A DNA stretch of 9,991 nucleotides from Nocardioidaceae bacterium (GCA_013696065.1 JACCZJ010000480.1:1-9991); one strand, 5' to 3'; positions 1 to 6,805 are shown, numbered from the stretch's first letter. Made by a program: numbers and translations. The notes: generated by a model from the letters alone, not told the origin.

Positions 1-2004
1 CGAACCTCCCGGTGACAGGTCGGACCAGTCGATGTCTTCTTCCGGCGGACCCGCGAACACCATCGTCAGCCGGATGGCGTCGACTCCGAAGTTAGCGATC
101 TGCTCGCCCAGATCCACTCCATTGCCCAGCGACTTCGACATGCCCTTGCCCTGGTTGCGCACCTCACCTTGGTTGAGCAGTGCGTTGAAGGGTTCGACGA
201 AGTCCAAGTACCCCATGTCGTGCAACGCCTTGGTGACGAAACGGGAGTACAGCAGGTGCAAGATGGCATGCTCCACCCCACCGACGTACTGATCGATCGG
301 ACCCCATCGGCGTATCGCCTCGACGTCGAAAGGCTGGGTGTCGTCCTGCGGGGTGGGGTAGCGCAGGTAGTACCACGACGAGTCGACGAACGTGTCCATC
401 GTGTCGCTGTCGCGCTGGGCCGCACCTCCACACTTGGGGCACGCCACGTCGACCCACCCGGTTGCCGAAGCCAACGGGGACACTCCTTTGGGAGCCAGAT
501 CCGCTCCCTGCAGGTCAGGCAGTACGACGGGCAGCTGGTCCACCGGCACCGGCACTTCGCCGCAGTCGGGGCAGTGCACGATCGGGATCGGTGGCCCCCA
601 GAAACGCTGCCGTGACACCAGCCAGTCCCGCAGCCGGAAGTTCACCGTGCCGCGGCCATAACCCTTGTCTTGCAGGTAGGCGATGGTCCGCGCCTTGGCC
701 TCGGCGACGTCCAGCCCGTTGATGTCCAACTCGTCATTGGAGGAGTTGATGGCCCGCCCTTCGGCCGTGAAAGCCTCCCCCTCGAAGTCGGGGGGCGGCT
801 TTACTGTTCGCACGATCGGCAGGTCGAACACTCGGGCGAAGTCCCAGTCACGCTGGTCTTGACCAGGCACGGCCATGATCGCCCCGGTGCCGTAGTCCGC
901 GAGCACGTAGTCGGCGGCGTAGACCGGCATCTGAGCACCCGTCAGGGGGTTGGTGGCATGCACACCCAGAAAGACGCCGGTCTTGTCCCTCCCCTCGCTC
1001 ATCCGGTCGACGTCAGTGGTTCGTTGCACTTCGCGCAGATAGTCGTCGAACGCCTCGCGCTGCTCTGGCCCGCACAGCTCGGCCGCCAGTTGGGCGTCGG
1101 CGGCCACGACGAAGAAGGTGGCGCCGAACAAGGTGTCCGGCCTCGTCGTGAACACCGTGACCGGCTCGTCGCGGCCTTCCAGGACGAAGTCGACGTGGGC
1201 GCCCTCAGACCGGCCGATCCAGTTGCGCTGCATGGTCAACACCCGAGCAGGCCAACTCCCACGCAACGACTCCATGTCGTCCAGCAGGCGTTGGGCGAAG
1301 TCGGTGACCTTGAAGTACCACTGCGTCAGTTGGCGCTTCGTGACCTCCGCTCCGCATCGTTCACAGGACCCGCCGACCACCTGCTCGTTGGCCAGCACGG
1401 TCTGGTCGTTGGGACACCAGTTGACCGCTGAGCTCTTGCGATAAGCCAACCCCTGCTCGTACAACTTCAAAAACAGCCATTGGGTCCAGCGGTAGTACTC
1501 CGGGTCCGATGTGTGCAGCCGGGTGGACCAGTCGAAGGAGATCGCATACCGGCGAAAGGATTCCGCCTGCGTCTCGATGTTCTTGTACGTCCAGGTGGCC
1601 GGGTGCTCGTTGCGCTTGATGGCGGCGTTCTCCGCCGGCAGACCGAACGAGTCCCAGCCGACGGGATGCAAGACGTCATACCCCTGCTGGAACCAGTAGC
1701 GCGCCACGACATCGCCCAGCGCGAACACCTCACCGTGGCCCATGTGCAGGTCGCCGGAGGGATAGGGGAACATGTCGAGCAGATAGCGGCGCTCACGGCT
1801 GCCATCGTCGGCCGCCTTGAACGGGTCGAGGTCGGCCCAGACTTTCAGCCACTTTTCCTGGGTGGCTTCGATGTCGTATGTCGCTCGGGACTCGTCTGTT
1901 ACCCGTGACACGCCTATCGCTGCCGGCTCGTCGGGTGTCGCCCCAGAGTCGCTCGTTGCTCGTGAGGTGTCTGCAATTTCCAACTCGTCATCTTGCGCGC
2001 TCAT
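1..2004 (-). CDS. leuS: Leucyl-tRNA synthetase, C-terminus cut by window edge
   Basis: Class I aminoacyl-tRNA synthetase that charges tRNA-Leu with leucine in the cytoplasm. The minus frame is open from ATG 2004-2002 to the window edge and gives 668 codons; bacterial LeuRS is usually about 800-950 residues, so the anticodon-binding and C-terminal parts lie off the left edge. Seen in order: an acidic, probably disordered 40-residue N-terminus; the HIGH motif as HMGH (residues 87-90, after FPYPSGDL); the WCP...C..CG zinc-type cysteines; the CP1 editing domain with TTRPDTLFGATF and GTGAIMAVPGQDQRDWDF; a second Cys pair in CPKCGG; the DTMDTFVDSSWYYLRY segment; and the KMSKS loop as GMSKS (621-625). 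The start is supported by AGGAGAG 8 nt upstream. The DNA upstream holds a candidate leucine attenuator and leuS's own promoter, so it is probably not co-transcribed with the membrane-protein gene behind it. Identification is near certain. Confidence 0.97.
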   Translation of the reverse strand, partial: MSAQDDELEIADTSRATSDSGATPDEPAAIGVSRVTDESRATYDIEATQEKWLKVWADLDPFKAADDGSRERRYLLDMFPYPSGDLHMGHGEVFALGDVVARYWFQQGYDVLHPVGWDSFGLPAENAAIKRNEHPATWTYKNIETQAESFRRYAISFDWSTRLHTSDPEYYRWTQWLFLKLYEQGLAYRKSSAVNWCPNDQTVLANEQVVGGSCERCGAEVTKRQLTQWYFKVTDFAQRLLDDMESLRGSWPARVLTMQRNWIGRSEGAHVDFVLEGRDEPVTVFTTRPDTLFGATFFVVAADAQLAAELCGPEQREAFDDYLREVQRTTDVDRMSEGRDKTGVFLGVHATNPLTGAQMPVYAADYVLADYGTGAIMAVPGQDQRDWDFARVFDLPIVRTVKPPPDFEGEAFTAEGRAINSSNDELDINGLDVAEAKARTIAYLQDKGYGRGTVNFRLRDWLVSRQRFWGPPIPIVHCPDCGEVPVPVDQLPVVLPDLQGADLAPKGVSPLASATGWVDVACPKCGGAAQRDSDTMDTFVDSSWYYLRYPTPQDDTQPFDVEAIRRWGPIDQYVGGVEHAILHLLYSRFVTKALHDMGYLDFVEPFNALLNQGEVRNQGKGMSKSLGNGVDLGEQIANFGVDAIRLTMVFAGPPEEDIDWSDLSPGGS

Positions 2005-2012
2005 GATTCGCA

Positions 2013-2019
2013 CTCTCCT
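2013..2019 (-). promoter_or_regulatory. Ribosome binding site of leuS
   Basis: AGGAGAG on the minus strand, 8 nt before the ATG at 2004. It fixes the leuS start and indicates a conventional leadered mRNA for leuS itself, in contrast to the upstream leader peptide, which has no Shine-Dalgarno sequence at normal spacing. Confidence 0.7.
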
Positions 2020-2104
2020 GATCTGCTCGCCTGCGCATATTGCTTCGCCAAGCCAGTTTCGATTTTGCCGTTGCAGCGATATGGCCCCGCCATGGTCCGG
2101 ACAT

Positions 2105-2130
2105 AAAAAAGCCCCTCATGCGTGAGGGGC
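2105..2130 (-). terminator. Intrinsic terminator in the leuS leader (attenuator)
   Basis: On the minus strand a perfect 8-bp stem (GCCCCTCA with TGAGGGGC; 2123-2130 with 2111-2118) closes a 4-nt loop CGCA and is followed directly by six T (2110-2105). This is a textbook Rho-independent terminator, but it sits about 100 nt upstream of leuS and right after a tiny Leu-rich ORF, not behind a full gene: the end of the preceding minus gene is about 260 nt away. That position fits an attenuator controlling read-through into leuS. The terminator itself is seen directly; its role is inferred. Confidence 0.85.
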
Positions 2131-2164
2131 AGCCGCGCTGTCGTTGACCGGGGTCAGCGCGGCT
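2131..2164 (-). promoter_or_regulatory. Hairpin overlapping the leader-peptide stop codon
   Basis: A perfect 10-bp stem, AGCCGCGCTG (2164-2155) with CAGCGCGGCT (2140-2131), has a 14-nt loop that can itself form GACC/GGTC. Its 5' arm starts inside the leader peptide's TAG codon and its 3' arm abuts the terminator stem with no gap. A ribosome stalled on the Leu codons would cover or melt the 5' arm. The freed loop CCCCGGTCA (2153-2145) could then pair with the terminator's 3' arm TGAGGGG (2118-2112): 7 bp with a 2-nt bulge. This gives a possible but weak antiterminator. The stem is seen directly; the switching is inference. Confidence 0.6.
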
Positions 2165-2192
2165 AGATAAGGAGCAAGACCTGATGATGCAT
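2163..2192 (-). CDS. Leucine-rich leader peptide upstream of leuS (MHHQVLLLI)
   Basis: A 9-codon ORF on the minus strand, ATG at 2192-2190 and TAG at 2165-2163, encodes MHHQVLLLI. Codons 6-8 are three consecutive leucines (TTG, CTC, CTT), followed by Ile; TTG and CTT are typically minor Leu codons in high-GC actinobacteria. It is followed at once by a hairpin and then an intrinsic terminator, and the next gene is leucyl-tRNA synthetase. This is the arrangement expected for ribosome-mediated transcription attenuation: slow decoding of Leu codons when charged tRNA-Leu is scarce would favour read-through into leuS. No good Shine-Dalgarno lies upstream, but a TANNNT -10 box ends 6 nt before the ATG, so the transcript probably begins at the ATG (leaderless). 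Too short for statistical proof of coding; the case rests on architecture. Confidence 0.7.
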   Translation of the reverse strand: MHHQVLLLI

Positions 2193-2198
2193 GTGCCT

Positions 2199-2204
2199 AG
2201 CGTA
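2199..2204 (-). promoter_or_regulatory. Candidate -10 box for leuS leader transcript
   Basis: TACGCT (TANNNT consensus) on the minus strand, followed by 6 nt and then the leader ATG at 2192. This spacing puts the transcription start at or within a base of the A of ATG, the usual geometry of actinobacterial leaderless transcripts. I see no convincing -35 hexamer upstream. The remaining DNA up to the end of the neighbouring gene at 2388 shows nothing else I can assign. Confidence 0.5.
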
Positions 2205-2387
2205 TCGCAGCACGCCCCTGCCGCGCAGAATTGACCGACCTGATCACCCTGCCGCGCACGTGAGGCGACCGCAAGCCAGCTCCTCCAGTGTCACTGTCGC
2301 ACCCCAGGCTGACCTGAAAATCACACACGGCGGTCGGTTTGGGAGCGTGGCACACCCTGGCGGGTCCCGAACGGCAGGTTTACGGAA

Positions 2388-3410
2388 CTAGGGGTCCAGT
2401 GGCGCACTATCCGTGGGCAGCGGCTCGGATGGCTGAGGTTCGGTCGGCTGAGGTTCGGTCGGCTGAGGTTCAGACGGTTGAGGCTCCGCCGGGACGGACG
2501 GCTCGGTCGGCTCCGGTTCAGACGGTTGAGGCTCCGCCGGGACGGACGGCTCCGTCGGCTCAACCGTTGGTCGAGTCTCTGCCGGTGGAGTCTCCGAGGG
2601 CGCACCACTTGTCGGGGAGGCAGGAGCGCCAGGGGTGGAGCCCGACTCCTCGCGGGGTGGATCCTCTACGGTCGGGGGCGAGTGAGGTCCGACCGGGTCG
2701 GCGTCACCATTAGTTGTCGCCGAGCGCGTGACGTCGACCAGGTGGGTGATGGTCGGTCCGTCTTGAGAACTCGACCCGGTAAGCGAAGCGGCCGAACGGC
2801 CCAAGACCAGCTCAAAGCCGGTGAGGACTCCAAGACCTATGACGAGGATGGCCAGCGAACTCACCGCGACGAGGCCCCAGCGCAAACCCCCGCCGACTCG
2901 ACGATCCACCCGAGCCGGTCGCACATCGCGCTGTTGGTCGACAACCGAGCTGGGGCGGGCGGCGCGGCCGGCGTTCGTGGCGTCGGGGACGGTGGCGTCG
3001 GGGATCCTGGTGTCCGCGACTGTGCTGTCGACGAACCTGGAAGCTGCCGCCACGGTGATTTTAGCTGAGCGGCTCCGGTCCGGGGAGATGGGTAGGGTCT
3101 CGCGAATCACGTCTGTGCTTCGCTGGATGGGTTGAATGAAGACAGCGGTGCTGATCGACGCCACGACACTCATCACCACGGCACCCACGACAGTGCCGGC
3201 CACGCCGAGCGATGATGCCGCCAGCGCCGCCGCCGCGGTGGCGAGCGCTCCGGCAAGGATTTGGGGCACGCTCACATCGAAGCGTCGGCCGTGGCCCACC
3301 TCGTTGTGAGGCGGAAGCGTTGCGCCGGTGAGTTGGAGTGTGGGCTGGGATGGGTGAAGGGGTGACATCGGCTCGACGAGCGGATCGGTCGGGCGCGGAC
3401 GGGGTGACAT
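2388..3410 (-). CDS. Membrane protein with Pro/Glu-rich repeat tail, function unknown
   Basis: 340 residues. Residues 1-45 are Pro/basic-rich and probably cytoplasmic. Residues 48-93 form an Ala/Val/Gly-rich hydrophobic stretch (ILAGALATAAAALAASSLGV, then GTVVGAVVMSVVASISTAVF), which looks like a helical hairpin or re-entrant pair. A charged linker follows (95-173), then a clear transmembrane helix at 177-203. The last 130 residues are low complexity, ending in 16-residue SVPAEPQPSEP(E/Q)PTEP repeats (289-320) and QP(T/S)EP pentads (311-330). Similar hydrophobic-hairpin proteins are common and uncharacterised in actinobacteria (from memory). The tail may span the cell wall, but its side of the membrane is not shown. 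The start is supported by GGAG 7 nt upstream; a second in-frame ATG (codon 15) lacks one. It reads towards leuS, which has its own promoter. No function is assigned. Confidence 0.8.
   Translation of the reverse strand: MSPRPRPTDPLVEPMSPLHPSQPTLQLTGATLPPHNEVGHGRRFDVSVPQILAGALATAAAALAASSLGVAGTVVGAVVMSVVASISTAVFIQPIQRSTDVIRETLPISPDRSRSAKITVAAASRFVDSTVADTRIPDATVPDATNAGRAARPSSVVDQQRDVRPARVDRRVGGGLRWGLVAVSSLAILVIGLGVLTGFELVLGRSAASLTGSSSQDGPTITHLVDVTRSATTNGDADPVGPHSPPTVEDPPREESGSTPGAPASPTSGAPSETPPAETRPTVEPTEPSVPAEPQPSEPEPTEPSVPAEPQPSEPQPTEPQPTEPQPSEPLPTDSAPLDP
2431..2562 (-). repeat. Tandem coding repeats (3 x 15 bp and 2 x 48 bp)
   Basis: Within the 3' part of the membrane-protein gene are three 15-bp units (ggctgaggttcggtc at 2431 and 2446, a variant at 2461) and two 48-bp units (2467-2514 and 2515-2562) differing at two positions. 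Both periods are multiples of three, so the repeats encode QP(T/S)EP pentads and 16-residue SVPAEPQPSEP(E/Q)PTEP units without breaking the frame. The near-identity of the 48-bp copies suggests recent duplication, and the tail length is likely to vary between strains. Confidence 0.9.
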
Positions 3411-3590
3411 TGCAGAACTCCAGGCATGGCAAAGAAAGGAAAACGGGCTTTTCGGATTGAGGCGGCTGACTAGCCGCCCTAGCTAGGCTACGGGGCGAAC
3501 CGGCTCGCCCCCAAGCCCTGCCGCGCCGAGTCGGCGTGAGGCTGCCCACACCCACTTGCCGCTCCCCGATGAGCCGGCACGATGCGCGGG
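3411..3590. other. Divergent intergenic region with two hairpins
   Basis: Left half of the 317-bp gap between the membrane-protein gene and the aldo/keto reductase. Two perfect inverted repeats lie close together: ggcggct-gact-agccgcc (3461-3478) and ggggcga-N6-tcgcccc (3492-3511). Neither is followed by a T-run on either strand, so they do not look like terminators. If transcription of the minus gene starts further right, both would lie in its 5' leader. Next to the gene is its GGAG ribosome binding site (about 3418-3421). No coding sequence is supported here. Confidence 0.5.
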
Positions 3591-3703
3591 TATCGCAGAA
3601 GACAGCCGCCCGATGGCCATACGCTTTGGTTGTCGCAAGAGCTTCCACTTGATCGCAGACACCTCTGCATGTCGCAGAACGCACCCACCGGATCGCCATA
3701 CAC
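3591..3703 (+). repeat. Phased ~20-bp motif array upstream of aldo/keto reductase
   Basis: A short motif recurs at nearly constant spacing: TCGCA at 3593, 3633, 3653 and 3672, with degenerate relatives TGGCC at 3614 and TCGCC at 3693. The successive intervals are 21, 19, 20, 19 and 21 bp, about two helical turns. Flanks are partly conserved, as in gatcgcagacac and gtcgcagaac. The two degenerate units share a longer match, gatggccatacgc and gatcgccatacac. One unit is also part of a perfect inverted repeat, TCTGC-N5-GCAGA (3664-3678). The period is not a multiple of three, which argues against a coding repeat. An operator array bound on one DNA face is a reasonable reading; the regulator is unknown. 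Confidence 0.55.
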
Positions 3704-3727
3704 CTCCACTCACAAAGGAAACCCTCG

Positions 3728-4708
3728 ATGCGCTTCGTAAAACTCGGCTCGACCGGTCTCGATGTCTCGCGCCTAGCCTTGGGGTGTATGAGCTACGGCG
3801 TTCCCGATCGAGGCAATCATCCGTGGACGCTGACAGAAGAGGAAAGCCGGCCGCATATCCAGCGTGCACTGGAGCAAGGCATCAATTTCTTCGATACCGC
3901 CAACGCATACTCCGACGGCACGGGCGAAGAGATTCTGGGACGAGCGCTGCGCGACTTCGCCCGCCGAGACGAAGTGGTGGTCGCCACCAAGGTGTTCTTC
4001 CCCACGCGGCCCGGCCCCAATGGAGCGGGCCTGTCGCGGAAGGCGATCATGACCGAGATCGATGCCAGCCTCCGACGGCTGGGCACCGACTACGTCGACC
4101 TCTACCAGATACATCGGTGGGATCCCACCACGCCGATCGAGGAGACGCTGGAAGCGCTGCACGATGTGGTGAAGGCGGGCAAGGCGTTGTACGTCGGAGC
4201 CTCTTCGATGTATGCCTGGCAGTTTTCCAAGGCGCTCTACACCTCACAGCTCCATGGTTGGACCCGATTCGCCACCATGCAGAACCACTACAACCTACTG
4301 CACCGGGAAGAGGAACGAGAGATGTTGCCGCTGTGCCTGGACCAGGGCGTGGGCGTCATCCCGTGGAGTCCACTTGCCCGTGGCCGGCTGACCCGCGACT
4401 GGTCTGAGAGCACGCAGCGAGAGCAAAGCGACGAGGTGACCGGGTCGCTGTACGCCTCCACCGAAGACGCTGACCGGGGTGTAGTCGCTCGGGTAGCGAA
4501 GATCGCCGAAGCCCGCCACCTACCTCGGGCTCAGATCGCCCTGGCCTGGCTGTTCAGCAAGTCTGCGGTGAGCGCTCCGATCGTCGGCGCGACCAAGCCC
4601 CATCACCTCGACGACGCCATCGCCGCACTCGATGTTGACCTGACTGCCGACGAGATCGCTGCACTCGAGGAGCCCTACATCCCCCGTAGCGTGGTCGGCT
4701 TCGGCTAA
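3728..4708 (+). CDS. yajO: Aldo/keto reductase, YajO type
   Basis: 326 residues, a full-length single-domain (alpha/beta)8 NADPH-dependent aldo/keto reductase of the cytoplasm. The catalytic tetrad is visible: D56 and Y61 in FFDTANAYSDG, K88 in VVVATKVF, and H129 in LYQIHRWD. Cofactor-side motifs follow: GASSM, MQNHYNLLHREEEREM, IPWSPLARGRLTR and PIVGATKPHHLDDA. Resemblance to E. coli YajO is strong throughout as I recall that sequence, including PDRGNH.WTL near the N-terminus and VVGF at the C-terminus. YajO has been annotated as making 1-deoxyxylulose 5-phosphate from ribulose 5-phosphate and linked to thiamin or isoprenoid supply; the true substrate here is not proven by sequence. The start is fixed by AAAGGAA 7 nt upstream. 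It is monocistronic by context: divergent from the gene on its left, convergent with the one on its right. A phased motif array sits directly upstream. Confidence 0.93.
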   Translation: MRFVKLGSTGLDVSRLALGCMSYGVPDRGNHPWTLTEEESRPHIQRALEQGINFFDTANAYSDGTGEEILGRALRDFARRDEVVVATKVFFPTRPGPNGAGLSRKAIMTEIDASLRRLGTDYVDLYQIHRWDPTTPIEETLEALHDVVKAGKALYVGASSMYAWQFSKALYTSQLHGWTRFATMQNHYNLLHREEEREMLPLCLDQGVGVIPWSPLARGRLTRDWSESTQREQSDEVTGSLYASTEDADRGVVARVAKIAEARHLPRAQIALAWLFSKSAVSAPIVGATKPHHLDDAIAALDVDLTADEIAALEEPYIPRSVVGFG

Positions 4709-4740
4709 CAGAGGGCGGCGGCTTCGACTGGATAGGTCGG

Positions 4741-4758
4741 CGGGCTTCGACTAGCCCG
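4741..4758. other. Small hairpin at convergent gene junction
   Basis: Inverted repeat cgggct-N6-agcccg lies between the aldo/keto reductase and the membrane SAM-domain protein, and contains the stop codon (4751-4753) of the latter. It could serve as a weak bidirectional terminator in the 42-bp gap, but there is no T-run on either side. The segment ggcttcgact occurs twice (starting at 4720 and 4743). Confidence 0.3.
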
Positions 4759-6784
4759 GCTGGTGGCTCAGGTGCCTGCCCGTTGAGTCTGGAATCTGCT
4801 TCGGCGTCGTGAGATACGCGACGAGGTAGAGCCCGGCGCACACGATGAGGAGCGAGCGATAGCCCACCGCCAAAGCAACGTACTCAAGACACCCTCCGAA
4901 CATGGCACCCAAGAGGTTGGTCCCGAAGGCGGTCGTGCCGTTGCTGGTGGTGGCGAAACGCTGGGCGAAGATCACGTTGGCCGCCATGATCGGGATGATG
5001 GCGATCACGATGGCGACGACGAGCCTGAGCAGCAACGGGAGAGACAACACCCACGAGGTCGGCACCGCCCAGGCAAGAATCAGACCACCAAACAGCACGG
5101 CATACATCGTCTTGATCGGAGGCACCGCGAAACGCCTGGTGATCTCGACCGCAGCGAGCACCGCGACCAAGACACCGAAGAACACCAGCGCGTTGACCAG
5201 CCACGTGGTGCCGAAATATAACGCGAACCCGGTGATGTTCTTCGTCTCGAGCAACAAAAAGGCCGCGCCGAGGAAGAAGAGGTCTCGGTAGGCCCACATG
5301 CCCTTGGCCTCCGAGCCAGCGACGAGTCCCACCGAAGCCACGCTGACGAGCAGGATCAGCCCGATAGCGATGACATAGATCCACGGGATGCCGAGCAGAC
5401 CCTCGCCGTCTTGGACATAGAGAAACGGATGGTCATCGGTCGAGGGAGGCGGGACATCGCCCGCGGCTTGCCAGGTCGTGTCGCAGGTCTGGTCTGCCTC
5501 CGTGAGCCCGGCGACCATGACGGCTAGCGAGATCGCCTGAGGGTTGGACAACAGACAAGGCGAGTGACCGAAAACCTCATCCAATGTGCCGGCCAGCCGG
5601 TCGACGAGCCACGGCTCCCGATAGAAGTTGTACATCGCGAAAGCCCCACCGGGCGCAAGGTGGTCTCGCGCTGAGGCCATCGCCTCCTCGGTGAAGAGGT
5701 AGCTCTCCAAGCGCAGGGCGCTGGCGCCGGCGACCAGGGTGAGCGAGTCGGGCAAGGCGAACAAGACGAGGTCGTACTCCTTGTCTGTCCGTTGCAGGAA
5801 GGCCCTGCCGTCGTTGACGTATGTCGAGACGCGCGGGTCGTCATACGCCCGGTCGGGGTTGTTCAACTCTCCGAACTCCAGCAGCCGCGGGTCGATCTCG
5901 ACTGCGTCCACATGCTCGACTCCCTGAGAGAGGGCAATGGACACATCGGTTCCCGTCCCGGCGCCGACGATCAGCATCTCCTTCGGCGGATCAGGTACCC
6001 GCAGATACGGCTCGACGTAGAACGGCTCTTGGCTCTGCCGCAAGGCCGCTGAGGTCAGGCGCTGATGAGGGATCCCGTTGACGTAGACCTGCCACAGCGT
6101 CTCCCCGCTGGCGTCGACCTGTTCGAAGGTGCTCACTTGGTAGTAGGGCGACCAGAACACCTTGTTCAGGTCTGAATTCTGCGAGAGCGGATATCCGAAC
6201 AGCGCCACCAGCACCACCACCAAGGTGACAGACACCGACGTGCCCACCTCGCCGAACAGCACGACGAACAAGGCCCCTGCTAGCAGGAACCACGCCAACG
6301 GTGGCGCGCCCAGGAACGAAAAGAGCGTGAAGGCGGCAATGCCTGCCATCGAGCCGATCAGGTCGTACCGGTAGGCATCCAGGCGCTCAAGCTGGTGGAA
6401 GCAGTCGGCGACCATCTCCCCCGGCCCGGCGAGCACAGCCGCAACTGCGAGGAAGATGACCGGGAGGGCCACCCAACTAGGTGGTCCGGACGTCGCGAGG
6501 CTGGAGAAGAAGATGACAGAGCTGTCGGTGCGGTCGACGGTGACAGGGTAGGCCGACACGAACCCGACCAATCCCACCAGAGCCAACGGTGAGTAGTAGG
6601 GAAGGCCACGGCCGGGCTTGCTGGCCCGCAAGAAGCCCAACCCGATGCCCAAAAAGGACCCGAGCAGGACGAAGTTGCTGAAATAGCTGAGATGCACGAC
6701 CTTGGCGCCGGACCACCGGATCAGCGACAGCTCGAGCAGCAGCATCAAGGCACTGGCGACGATCAACCTCGCTCGTGCCGACAA
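4751..6784 (-). CDS. Membrane protein with central spermidine-synthase-like domain
   Basis: 677 residues. About six N-terminal transmembrane segments lie roughly in residues 7-200. A soluble domain (about 205-460) has a Rossmann SAM-binding pattern: LIVGAGTGTD (271-280), VDAVEIDP (292-299, acidic residue E296), VNDGRAFL (323-330) and YDLVLFALPDS (337-347). A second membrane block of about six helices follows (467-490, 500-550, 557-605, 622-660). Membrane proteins with an embedded spermine/spermidine-synthase fold are widespread. In soluble spermidine synthases this domain moves an aminopropyl group from decarboxylated SAM to putrescine. Here the usual GGGDGG reads GAGTGTD, and the strand that normally ends in an Asp-rich substrate motif reads FALPDS, so polyamine synthesis is doubtful. 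The start is TTG at 6784, chosen because a perfect GGAGG (6791-6795) lies 6 nt upstream. Single-gene unit, divergent from the hydroquinone-reductase-like gene. Confidence 0.85.
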   Translation of the reverse strand: MSARARLIVASALMLLLELSLIRWSGAKVVHLSYFSNFVLLGSFLGIGLGFLRASKPGRGLPYYSPLALVGLVGFVSAYPVTVDRTDSSVIFFSSLATSGPPSWVALPVIFLAVAAVLAGPGEMVADCFHQLERLDAYRYDLIGSMAGIAAFTLFSFLGAPPLAWFLLAGALFVVLFGEVGTSVSVTLVVVLVALFGYPLSQNSDLNKVFWSPYYQVSTFEQVDASGETLWQVYVNGIPHQRLTSAALRQSQEPFYVEPYLRVPDPPKEMLIVGAGTGTDVSIALSQGVEHVDAVEIDPRLLEFGELNNPDRAYDDPRVSTYVNDGRAFLQRTDKEYDLVLFALPDSLTLVAGASALRLESYLFTEEAMASARDHLAPGGAFAMYNFYREPWLVDRLAGTLDEVFGHSPCLLSNPQAISLAVMVAGLTEADQTCDTTWQAAGDVPPPSTDDHPFLYVQDGEGLLGIPWIYVIAIGLILLVSVASVGLVAGSEAKGMWAYRDLFFLGAAFLLLETKNITGFALYFGTTWLVNALVFFGVLVAVLAAVEITRRFAVPPIKTMYAVLFGGLILAWAVPTSWVLSLPLLLRLVVAIVIAIIPIMAANVIFAQRFATTSNGTTAFGTNLLGAMFGGCLEYVALAVGYRSLLIVCAGLYLVAYLTTPKQIPDSTGRHLSHQPG

Positions 6785-6790
6785 TGTGCA

Positions 6791-6795
6791 CCTCC
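6791..6795 (-). promoter_or_regulatory. Strong RBS deciding a TTG start
   Basis: GGAGG on the minus strand, 6 nt before the TTG at 6784. It decides the start of the membrane SAM-domain gene. The nearby GTG at 6789-6787 is in another frame and too close to this site. Confidence 0.75.
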
Positions 6796-6805
6796 GGCTG
6801 ATCTA

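Noticed and set aside
621..700. Possible frameshift or interruption in leuS
   Set aside because: The frame reads continuously through this part with family-consistent residues (GYGRGTVNFRLRDWLVSRQRFWG), so no disruption is present.
670..1431. 253-codon open frame on the plus strand
   Set aside because: It is antisense to leuS, whose minus frame carries unbroken LeuRS motifs here. The plus translation has no recognisable domain. Long antisense frames are common in GC-rich genes.
2105..2204. T-box riboswitch for leuS
   Set aside because: The leader is only about 90 nt to the end of the terminator. It lacks room for stem I, and I see no T-box sequence; the Leu codons in a short ORF fit ribosome-mediated attenuation better.
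2197..2274. 25-codon minus ORF with TTG start and GGAGG just upstream of the leuS leader
   Set aside because: The Shine-Dalgarno match is good, but the Arg-rich peptide has no relation to leucine, and the ORF overlaps the leader's likely promoter. Probably chance.
3061..3699. 212-codon minus frame overlapping the 5' half of the membrane-protein gene and the intergenic region
   Set aside because: It is Arg/Pro-rich without domain signals and overlaps a better-supported gene with a ribosome binding site and membrane helices in another frame. Its right part would cover the 20-bp array, whose period is not coding.
3556..4407. 283-codon plus frame overlapping the aldo/keto reductase
   Set aside because: The reductase frame has the full catalytic tetrad and matches a known family end to end. 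This frame is a low-complexity Arg-rich shadow.
4884..5384. 166-codon minus frame inside the membrane SAM-domain gene
   Set aside because: Same-strand shadow of a gene with clear transmembrane segments; Arg/His-rich with no motif of its own.
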